From Beta vulgaris subsp. vulgaris (lineage: Eukaryota > Streptophyta > Magnoliopsida > Caryophyllales > Amaranthaceae): a stretch of DNA of 64,000 nt. Positions within the stretch are counted from its first letter, which is position 1. Each line of letters opens with the position of its first letter. The DNA lies in the NCBI RefSeq assembly GCF_026745355.1, contig NC_079205.1:41441682-41505681 (forward strand), given 5' to 3'. The notes beneath the pieces are model-generated. The model did no database searches. It saw nothing but the letters and a program-made list of their open reading frames with translations, and was not told where the DNA came from. A program made the translations under genes and the position numbers. Below are positions 56,113 through 64,000 of the stretch, one piece after another.

Positions 56113-56374
56113 TTCATAATAATAATAACATATATAATGAGTTGTAAAATAATAAGGAAATGGAGAAAACTAATATAAGTATGTTGACAAATGACATAGA
56201 AATGAAAAATAATGATATTGTTTTTATTATAAATGATATGTTTGTGTAATAATTGTAAGGTATATTTTCTCAGAAAAACTAAAAGATATTAAAAAGTTGA
56301 AAAGTGATAATGAAATGGGGAAAAATAACATGAAATAGTTCCAAAATGATACATATTTGCAGAGAAATGACATA
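55161..56374. other. AT-rich spacer with a (TAA)n microsatellite
   Basis: About 56016-56112 is a run of roughly 30 AAT triplets with one break. Around it, short words ATGATA and AATAATGATA recur, possibly remains of an older simple repeat. A GC-richer patch at 55370-55720 has no domain I recognise. Confidence 0.65.
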
Positions 56375-56633
56375 CTCCCTCCGTTTCATTTTAATGGTTA
56401 CACTTTGATATTTTACACTATTCATAAATTTCACTTTGACCATTATTTGTGATTTATAGACGAATGAAAATATATTCATGTGGGATCTTGTTAGATTCAT
56501 TATAACATGTATTTTATTAATATGTACTTTTTGTAATTTTTACAAATACAAAACTAAAGATATATGTCCTTAAAATTTTGCATTAGCATGCGTGAAAAGT
56601 GTAAGTGTGTAGATTAAAATGAAACGGAGGGAG
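56375..56633. mobile_element. Stowaway MITE (intact)
   Basis: 259 bp with ends CTCCCTCCGTTTCATTTTAAT and its inverse, and TA duplicated on both sides (56373-56374, 56634-56635). These are the classic Stowaway terminus and target. It is the uninterrupted relative of the element at 26164-26695. Confidence 0.95.
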
Positions 56634-57279
56634 TAATAGTCAGTACACGAAAGAGTTTTGCAAATTATGCTATGTTTAGTTCACCTAATTTTTACGTATT
56701 TCATATCAGATCAGACCAGATCAAATAAGATCATATCAGACAAAATAAGTTGATATCATGCTTATATTTAAAATCTATTATTTGTTGTTACTATTGTTAT
56801 TGGTATGATTATCATTATTATTATTAATTTTTTTTATTATTATTTTATTATTATTATTATTATTATTTTTACTTTTATTACTATTGTTATTATTGTTATC
56901 TATTATTACTATTATTAATAATAATAATATTACCTTACACGATTACTATTACTACTAATACTACTATTTACTAGTACATTTTTCGAAAGGATTATTATTG
57001 TTGTTGTTGTACTTATTAATTATTAATATTGGTAATTATTAATGTCGTTGTTATAATTATAAATGTCATTGTTATCACTATACTAAGTTATTTTGTTGTT
57101 AAGAAAATATAGAAATTTAAAAGTCTTGTGTTAAGAACATAAAATTGACGCAAAAATAAGAAGTATATAAAAACATGATAGATCATATTCATAACAACGG
57201 GATTACTAAGTTCGGATTACAATTAAATAAGCTAAGTGCGAAATACAAGTTATTTTTCATATTACATTTAGATCAGGTT
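56634..57279. other. AT-rich spacer with ATT-type simple repeats
   Basis: (ATT)n and (TTA)n runs at 56810-56930 and again near 57000. The stretch AGATCAGACCAGATCAAATA at 56706 shows a short GATCA repeat. No genes. Confidence 0.6.
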
Positions 57280-57719
57280 CACCTCTTCCTACTGAAATCC
57301 AAATTTGCTTAGCTAGTTTAGGTTTACCTTACCTATTTCTTTCCTGATCAAGTCGTTGAATATATCACAATCTTCTTTACTTGGTGTGATGTTATGATCT
57401 TGAAATTGGTATATCCAACTCACACATAGAATGAAATTTTGAAGTGTAAATGTAGAAACCATAATAGCCAATTGTTATGGGACGTTCGTGTTCAACAATA
57501 TTTTTCCATCTCTTTTTAAGTGTTCCAAAACATCTTTTTATCATAGTACGAAGATATGAGTGAGGATAATTAAAATTTTCAAGCATGCCTTCTGGTGGGG
57601 CACCATTATGAAATTTAGGCATGGGATATCTTGTACTTATAGAACATGAGTAGCATGGGATAACCTAATGGTGTTGGCATCACTTTCAAATTCCCTCTAC
57701 AAAGGATTTTGTTTCTTTC
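57280..57719 (-). pseudogene. PIF/Harbinger transposase, C-terminal part
   Basis: The minus-strand frame 57622-57392 encodes a segment with FNYPHSYLRTMIKRCFGTLKK (Asn-Tyr...Arg...Glu/Lys-Arg-Cys-Phe-Gly, the region around the last catalytic acid in Harbinger nucleases). The usual Glu is Lys (MIKRCFG), so it is probably dead. Coding before it (KISHA/YYPC region, 57625-57700) is interrupted by element 3 at 57720 and should resume right of 63344. The 3' end fades near 57280. Confidence 0.72.
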
Positions 57720-58189
57720 TCTCTAGAAATTGAGGATTGTTGAAATGTGCTGAGTAGGGGTGAGCCTCAAGAACCTTCGCCTGAGTTAATCGTCCATACG
57801 CCGGAAACCTAAAAGACAAGATTAGACTACCCTAGGGGTTGTTCCGGGATTGCCCCTCTAACGCTCAAGTCAGTTGAGGTAGAGAGAGAGAGTCTAGAGA
57901 GAGATGCTCTAGTTTGTTAGGTGAGAATTCAACGCCTGCTGATTGATGAGACGATTGGTATTTATAACATTATGAATTCCTAGAAAGGCAATGTTGATGG
58001 GATGGGCTTTCTAGGGATCAATGGCTAAGCTGCCTTTTCAGGTGATTAGCCTTTCCAGCCCCATCTTGGGATCCCTAGACAGCCTGGAGCTAGGTCAGCT
58101 CCCTTGTGGGACCCATTGTGCCACCTATTTGGTAAAACTCGATGACGTGGCATAAGTATTTGGGCGGGGCATTTTATTGAGCCAAAACA
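57720..58189 (-). repeat. 3' LTR of element 3
   Basis: 470 bp, TCTCTAGAAATTG to GAGCCAAAACA. The first base pair reads TC where the partner LTR has TG. Substitutions relative to 62897-63344 are clearly more frequent than in Tat2, so this insertion is older. Confidence 0.8.
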
Positions 58190-58389
58190 ATTAACCCACG
58201 CCAAGGATGGGGGATCATGGAGATCCGACTGAGTGGCGCCCTTTCATGGCGGAATAGCTGCTTTCCTTTCATGATTGATGGCACCGATCGAGTCGCCTCC
58301 CCTTTGAGAGAATTTTTCGACCGATCAAGCCGTCTTCCTCAAGAGTTGTTGAGGTCGACCGGGTCACTTTTCCTTGGGAAAATGTTGAA

Positions 58390-59490
58390 ATGGATCGAGT
58401 GGATACTAGTGATCACTTAACCAAATTGACTAAATATAGGAGTGGATTGGCAAGGGGAGAAGGTCCCCTATGAGCCGAGTAGGGTGGACGTCATTCAGAT
58501 GAGGGGCTAATGAGCCTCAAACTGTCCGAGTGGGTGTCGATTGGTACTTAGTCATATTTGACTAAGTATAAGAGTCACTCGGACAAGGGGAAAGGGTCCC
58601 CTACAAGCCAAGTAAGGTGGATGCCACTCGGTTGAGAGGCTAATGAGCCCCAAGCTGTCCGAGTGGGTGCCATTTAGTATTTAGTCATATTTGACTAAGT
58701 ATAAAAGTGACTCGGGAAAGGGGAGATAGTCCCCTATAAGCCAAGTAGGGTTAACAACACCCGAATGAGGGGCTAATGATCCCCAAGCTGTCCGAGTGGG
58801 TGCCAATTGGTACTTAGTCATATTTGACTAAGTATGAAAGTGACTCGGGAAAGGGGAGAAGGTCCCCTATAAGCCGATTAGGGTTGATGCCACTCGGATG
58901 GGGGGGAAGTGAGCCCCAAGCTGTCCGAGTGGGTGTCAATTAGTACTTAGTCATATTTGACTAAGTATGAAAGTGACTCGGACAAGGGGAGATGGTCCCC
59001 TAGAAGCCGAGTAGGGTGGATGCCACTCGAATGAGAGGCTAATGAGCCCCCAAGCTTTCCGAGTGGGTGCCAATTGGTACTTAATCATATTTGACTAAAT
59101 ATAAAGTGGCTCGGACAAGGGAAGAGGGTCCCCTATAAGCCGAGTATGTGGACGACACTCGAATGGGGGGGCTAGTGAGCCCTAAGCTATCCGAGTGGGT
59201 GCCAATTGGTACTTAGTCATATTTGAATGAGTATAGAAGTGACTCAGGCAAGGGAGGAGGGTCCTTATAAGCCGAGTAGGGTGGACGCCACTCGAATGAG
59301 GCGCCAATAAGTCGTAAGATGTCCGAGTGGGAGTCAATTAGTATTAAGTCATATTTCACGAAGTATAAAAGTGACTCAAGCAAGGGGAGAGGGTCCCCTA
59401 TAAGTCGAGTTGGGTGGACGCCACTCGGATGAGGGACTAATGTCCCCCAAGTTGTTCGAATGGGTGCCGATTGGTACTTATATTGTCTGA
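58390..59490. repeat. 133-bp minisatellite of element 3
   Basis: Eight units. The anchor word ACTAAGTAT (with variants) falls at 58429, 58561, 58694, 58827, 58960, 59094, 59226 and 59358, spacing 132-134 bp. Units contain CCGAGTGGGTGCCAATTGG, the perfect inverted repeat ACTTAGTCA-TATT-TGACTAAGT, and GGGGAGA...GTCCCCTA. It lies between the 3' LTR and the antisense gene. Confidence 0.94.
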
Positions 59491-59742
59491 TGAAGAGGTG
59501 GCCTTTATTTAGTCAAAGAGGGTGTATTCGACCGCGGACGCCACATGACAATATTGGATACTTGGGATTTTCGTATCCCTCATGAGCGTTGAGCTGACTG
59601 GAAGATAATGAGAATTTTTGACATTTCGTCTCCTTTGGACAATGGCCTTTGCTTTTCTTTCAAATAATCTCGACTGACTCCTTTATTCATAAATAATGGG
59701 AGATTCGTCCGAGTCAATGACACCCCGGCCTCACCTCCCTAT

Positions 59743-61680
59743 ATGGGAATAACGTTGGTGTCAATAGTAATAAGTTGTCCCGAACCCTTGGCTGTCCCCG
59801 ACGCCATTTCACTTCCGAGTCCCTCGTCGTTTGTGGAGGAGGAGGTCGAGGGTATCGTTCCCTATCCTTGGGAGGTGTGCTTAGCCGTTTTCTCCTCGTG
59901 GAGTTACTTAGAAAAATATATTTCTGATGGTATAGTTAGAGTTGTCATGTCGAGTGACGAAGAAGGGACGTTAACTTCTGGTTGACTGGAGTACCTTGAT
60001 TTATATCCGAAGGGGGGTCTAGACGCAAAATTCCCTCTCTTTTCCTTGATTGAGGAGCTGATGGATGATCCTCGGGGCCAAGTAACCAGGTTTTAGATAA
60101 GGGACATGTATCATTTGGTCTGATCGGAGGCCTTGTACACCGTTTTGACTCCTCCTCCTTGGTGTACCACGGCGTATTACAAAGCCATGGACATAGGGAT
60201 CCGATTCCCCCTAACTCCCTTTGTTAAGGAGCTTTTCGACGCTTACAATTTGACACTTATTTAGGTTTCTCCAAACTCTTGGGGGGATAGCGGCGGTTCA
60301 GGTTCTCTGTGTGATGCTGGTGTTCGATGACTCTCACCCTTTGGCGTAATATGTATAAGTTGGTGGAGATGATAGAAGGGGCGAATGGCCCCGGGTGGTG
60401 GTGCTTCCAAGTCCAATAGGGGTACCGCGCCGTGCTTGACCTCCCCACTTCTCAAAATGGCTTTCAGAGAGAGTTCGCCTTCGTGTATTTTGGCAGAGAT
60501 TGGGAGATTCCGACTGTGCGATGTCGATCCTAATTTCGGACTTAATTTTGGAGTCCCTGAACTCTCTAAGGAGGAAGGGATAGCGGCCCGATACATGCAA
60601 ACGAAGTCCAAGATATTACCAGGGGGGAGATCTTTGTGGCGAGCAACTGGCTCCCTAACTACTGCTTGTTTAAAAATGAGCCTCTACTCTCTTATATTGG
60701 ACCAAGTCGGACCTTCCCAAAGGGTAATAGGGGGGGTTCTTCGGTTTGCAATTGTTATGCTTTGGCAACTAACTATTTTTTTCTTGTTTCAGTTTCCATA
60801 TCGGGCATATCTGATTGAATCCGACCCATACATGGTGGAAAATTGAGCAACGCATCGATGAGGGCGGCTCGGATAAGAGTCAAGTTGAAAGAGAAGTCCA
60901 TAGGTGTGCCTTCACCTACCAAGATCAGTCCTTTGTCCGACCCAGGACCCGGCCAAGCTGAAAGCCTCCAAGAAGAGGAAGGAGAGCGTGGACGACAAGG
61001 TCGCTCAAACTAAGAAAGCATTGGCTAAGGTTCGAGCTAGAGGGAGGAGGCCAAAAGGGCCAAGTCAGTGGAGGTGAACAGTCCATCGACCCATGACAGG
61101 GAGCCTCTTCAGTAGGCTGAGGATGCTTTTCTTTCCATCCACTCCTTGGACTTTTGTCCGATCCGGAGCCCACACTACCCTCCCCTTTCCCCTCAGCAGG
61201 GATAGCCCGGGGGGGTTTCAGGCGACGTTGCTGCAGTCCTGACCAAACCCTTCTCGAAACTAAATCACCATGAGAAGGACAAGCGATGGACCAATGCCAT
61301 CGACTTCATTTACACCCCCGCCGACCAAGAGTACATCAACAAGACTTGGGGGGGAGAATGAAACTAACAAGCTAAGCTTCTTTCTAGATTTCGACTAACT
61401 TCTGATTTCCCATTTTTTATTTGTTTAATTGTTCTATGTTTTTTACAGTTCTCCGCTCGGCTGGCCAATGTCGCTCAGATGCGGGTGCACTTGGTCAAGG
61501 AGGTGGAGAACCTTAAGAAGAAGGGGAAGACCCACTTCGACCACCTCTACCAAACTCAAGAAGGCAAGTGCATAGCTGAATCCAAGTTCGCTGATGCCGA
61601 AAAGGCTATTAAGGTCGACCGGTTGGGCTTCTAGGAAGAGCGAGATTGTTGGGCTAAGGAGAAGGCTGACCTCTAAGCCT
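59743..61680 (+). pseudogene. Element 3 antisense gene: gypsy-type plant transposon domain and coiled coil
   Basis: Plus-strand coding in several frames. The stretch IGIRFPLTPFVKELFDAYNLT (about 60200-60255) matches the pattern of the 'putative gypsy type transposon' domain, followed by a VSPNSWG word. A GT/AG-like intron may lie near 61370-61448 (pyrimidine-rich end TTTTACAG). After it come Lys/Glu-rich heptads (LVKEVENLKKKGKTHF, about 61490-61540), a coiled coil. Many stops break it. The order, domain then coil, is the same as in Tat2. No known enzyme activity. Confidence 0.6.
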
Positions 61681-61731
61681 TGTTCATTGCCTCGGAGAAA
61701 TTTTTTACTTCATTTTCTGCCAATGACCATC

Positions 61732-62443
61732 TCAACCACCCGGGTTGTAGTCCGGAGTCCGGACATTAGGGTGGCAAATGCTACTGCGTCTAGAAGAATC
61801 TGAAACTTTTAGTGATTCTTCATTGAACCGTTTGATGTAGTCGGCTAGACTTTCATTCTTCTCTTGTCTGACCGCCATCAAATGGAGACCCGTTTTATTT
61901 TGCCTCTTCCCTACTACAAATTGATGAATGAACAAGTCCTCAAGTACTGAGAAGTCGGTTATGAATCCTGTGGGCAGTTCATGGAACCAATTCAGGGCGA
62001 GGCCCTTGAGTGTAGTAGGGAAGAAGCGGCACCAGGTCAGTTAGGCCCGCAAATGGTTTAATGGTGGGTGTTTTGATCTTCCCTAGACTAGGTGCTTCTA
62101 GGATTTCTTGGCTGAATGGGACCATGAACTTAAGTGCTCCACTATTGATCCGAGGGGGCATAGAATGAGCTAAATCGCCTTGTCCCCTTCGCAAAGCGGC
62201 TTTCTTGTTTAGAATATGTCTAATGTCATACCCTTGGCTGAGGCGCTTCTGGTTGAGGAAGTTGCAGGCATCCTCGGGTTTGTGTCTGATGTCGCCTCTA
62301 GGGGACTTGGAGACATGAGTCTCTTCTCCACGCCGAGCGGATTTCCCCTTCGGTGGATGTCGCTTTTCTACTCCTTGTCTAGATCTTCTTTGTATGTTGG
62401 CTGGGTTCCCTCGCTTCAGATCATTGCCGGCTAGGCTGACCAT
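61732..62443 (-). pseudogene. Element 3 gag
   Basis: Two minus-strand frames. 62443-61979 holds KTPTIKPFAGLTD (the K.P...PFDG.TDP-type entry of retrotransposon-gag). 61935-61732 holds ADYIKRFNEESLKV (the end of the core, as DYVGRFNAEA in Tat2). It is the only gag-pol domain left. A stop at 61976 lies between the two. Confidence 0.75.
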
Positions 62444-62869
62444 GGGCCGAGCAGGGTTTGTGATCTTCCCTTTGGGAGAGTACCAAAGCTTCTTCCCTAG
62501 GGTTGGATAGAGCGCGTCTCGGTTGTAGGGTGGTCAGCATATCCATTATGTTGCGTTGCAAGGTTTGTTGGAGCTTAGGATGATATCTACTGCAAGCAAG
62601 GGGTGAGGGTCGGCTTGTTACAACTGTTGTGATGGGGTAGGCCGACCACCATGGGATTGCTCTTCGTTAGGATCGATGGTCTGTACTGCGGGACTCCAAT
62701 GGGATGGAGGTGAAGGTACCCTTTCAGACCTCTGATGGTGGGAGGGTGAGGTTTGCCCTTCGGATCTTTAGGCATGTGCTGAAGGCTGTCTATTTTGCTC
62801 TTTGATGGGGCCATTGCTGAGTGACAATGAGGTAGATCTTACTGATTGGAGGCAAACTAACTTTGTTTT

Positions 62870-62889
62870 CCCCCACAAGCGGCGCCAAA
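62870..62889 (-). promoter_or_regulatory. Primer binding site of element 3
   Basis: On the minus strand TTTGGCGCCGCTTGTGGGGG, about 7 bases after the LTR end. It shares TTTGG(C/T)GCCG with the Tat1 site. Confidence 0.75.
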
Positions 62890-62896
62890 GTATTTC

Positions 62897-63344
62897 TGTC
62901 TAGAAATTGATGATTGTTAAATGTGCTAAGTAGGGGTGAACCCCAAAAACATTCGCCCGAGTTGATCGTCCGTATGCCGGAAACCTGAAAGACAAGGTTA
63001 GATTACCCCGAGGGTTGTTCTAAGATCCCCCCTTTGATGCTCAAGTCAATTGAGGTAGAGAGAGTCTAGAGAGATATGCTCTAGCTTGTTAGGTGAGAAT
63101 TCAATACCTGTTAGTTGATGAGATAGTTGGTATTTATAGCATTGCGAATTTCCAAAAAGGCAGGGTTTTGGGGATCAATGGCTAATCTGCCTTTTCATGC
63201 AATTAGCCTTTCTATCCCCATCTGGGGACCCTAGACAGCCTGGAGCTAGATCAACTCCCTTGTGGGACACACTATGCCACCTATCTGGTAATTTCTAATG
63301 ACAGGGCATAGGTATTGGGCGGGCCATTTTATTGAGCCCAAACA
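62897..63344 (-). repeat. 5' LTR of element 3
   Basis: 448 bp, TGTCTAGAAATTG to GAGCCCAAACA, matching 57720-58189 with scattered substitutions and short indels. No clear TATA box was found on the minus strand. Confidence 0.82.
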
Positions 63345-63379
63345 AATTTCAACTTACCTTTAAAAATGAAGTTTATATA
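63345..63379 (-). pseudogene. Harbinger remnant, upstream continuation
   Basis: A short stretch between element 3 and the CACTA end at 63380. On the minus strand it includes a GTAAG that could be a splice donor. It is assigned to the Harbinger copy by position only. Confidence 0.35.
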
Positions 63380-64000
63380 CACTACAAAAAATACTACATA
63401 TAGAGGCAAGCCAAAATTGCATCTAAATATATATTTGTAGCCTCTAATGGTGTTTAGAAGCAATTTTCTTGCTGCCTCTAATTAGTCCGTCGCTAATTAT
63501 AGGTTGCCCCTAATGCCACCTTTTAGAGACAGACAAGTTATGGTGTTGCTAAAGACACTTATGTTTAGAGGCAACCATATGCTTGTCGCTAATTGTTGGT
63601 TGCCCCTAATGCCACCTTTTAGAGACAGACAAGTTATGGTGTTGCTAAAGACACTTATGTTTAGAGGCAACCATATGCTTGTCGCTAATTGTTGGTTGCC
63701 CCTAATGCCACCTTTTTCAGGCACAAAACTTGAAGTGTTGCTAAAGCCACTTACATTTAGAGGAGACCATCAGTCAATCGCTAATTATAAGTTGCCCCTA
63801 ATCACTAGTCACTACAAGAAAAACTGCTATTTACGACCAGATTTCTGGTCGCAAAAAGCTGAAATCTGGTCGTAAAAAGCCTTTTACGGCCAGAAACGCA
63901 TGTGGTCGCGAGTGGTCGTAAAAGGCTTCGTCGCAAATAATATTTAAAAAAACTAGTCGTAAAAACCTTTTGCGACCAGATTTAGATCTGGTCGCAATTG
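63380..64000. mobile_element. CACTA element end with 96-bp subterminal repeats
   Basis: Starts CACTACAAAAAATAC at 63380 after ATA. From 63502 a 96-bp unit beginning GGTTGCCCCTAATGCC repeats at 63598 and 63694; the first two copies look identical and the third diverges after about 20 bases. Units hold inverted GGCAACC/GGTTGCC words. The right end is not identified; the element may continue past the window or be cut at 63810. Confidence 0.7.
63810..64000. mobile_element. Second CACTA element, left end only
   Basis: CACTACAAGAAAAACTGC, a common plant CACTA terminus, at 63810, after AGT. Subterminal words TCTGGTCGC/GCGACCAGA and CTGGTCGTAAAA recur in both orientations down to 64000. The rest lies outside the window. 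Confidence 0.8.

Larger units (their letters stand above)
57720..63344 (-). mobile_element. Element 3: Tat-type retrotransposon without pol
   Basis: 5.6 kb. LTRs at 57720-58189 (3') and 62897-63344 (5'), primer site at 62870-62889, gag at 61732-62443 on the minus strand, a plus-strand antisense gene (59743-61680) and a 133-bp minisatellite (58390-59490). Protease, RT, RNase H and integrase are absent: the antisense gene sits directly beside gag. It is therefore non-autonomous. It splits a Harbinger remnant; flanks CTTTC and AATTT do not give a clean duplication, so one edge may be off by a few bases. Confidence 0.85.

Noticed and set aside
55869..56117. Poly-isoleucine open frame
   Set aside because: Translation of the AAT microsatellite.
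57715..63349. A target duplication for element 3
   Set aside because: CTTTC and AATTT do not match; shifting the borders by one to three bases did not give a convincing pair.
63497..63875. Repetitive open frames at the right end
   Set aside because: Translations of the 96-bp CACTA subterminal repeat.
1..64000. tRNA, rRNA or other structured RNA genes
   Set aside because: None recognised; matches to tRNA ends are only the retrotransposon primer sites.
1..64000. Endogenous pararetrovirus or other viral insertion
   Set aside because: All reverse transcriptases found have integrase, LTRs or LINE endonuclease context; no movement or coat protein motifs seen.

Overview
This is nuclear DNA from a flowering plant, most likely a eudicot. 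The evidence is one spliced plant gene with GT/AG introns, Stowaway and Tourist MITEs, CACTA, hAT and Helitron elements, and Ty3/gypsy retrotransposons of the chromovirus, Tat and Athila lineages. The repeated LTR start TGTAATACTCCGTATTT suggests Caryophyllales to me, but that is a weak inference. No organelle, bacterial or viral genes were recognised.

Layout. Positions 1-23270 hold most of an old Tat-lineage element (Tat1, minus strand, left end outside the window). Four later events cut into it: a complete young chromovirus (284-10643, target duplication ACCAC), a SIRE-like copia LTR (11939-13197), a non-autonomous CACTA element inside integrase (16014-17808, duplication TCC) and a small rearrangement in gag. 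Positions 23271-27200 are AT-rich, with two Stowaway MITEs that each contain a Tourist-like MITE. The only complete host gene is a MORN-repeat phosphatidylinositol-4-phosphate 5-kinase at 27228-31623 (minus, 8 exons, 821 aa, frame intact). From 32722 to about 52450 lies one L1-type LINE (minus) broken by a 290-bp Helitron (33845-34134), a second Tat element (Tat2, 34143-46305, itself holding a chromovirus solo LTR at 42042-43824), a hAT-like element (46981-47394) and an Athila LTR-gag fragment with its own hAT element (47878 to about 50300). From 53348 to 57240 there are fold-back, Tourist and Stowaway elements and ATT microsatellites. A PIF/Harbinger transposase remnant (from about 57280) is split by a third Tat-type element (57720-63344) that has lost its whole pol. 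The window ends in one CACTA end with a second CACTA end inside or next to it.

How the parts fit. The three Tat elements share one plan. LTRs and gag(-pol) read on the minus strand, and a second gene with spliced introns, a gypsy-type plant transposon domain and a coiled-coil tail reads on the plus strand. Each also carries a private minisatellite (102, 106 and 133 bp units). Tat2 and Tat1 carry two RNase H domains; in Tat2 the first has lost two of its four acidic residues and the second keeps all four. Nesting order can be read from target duplications and from reading frames that resume once an insert is ignored.

Limits. In the repeats most reading frames are broken by one-base indels. 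The paired LTRs of the two youngest elements also differ mainly by indels at short homopolymers, while the single-copy kinase gene has none. Many of these lesions may therefore be assembly error. Element families were assigned from motifs and termini, not from database searches.
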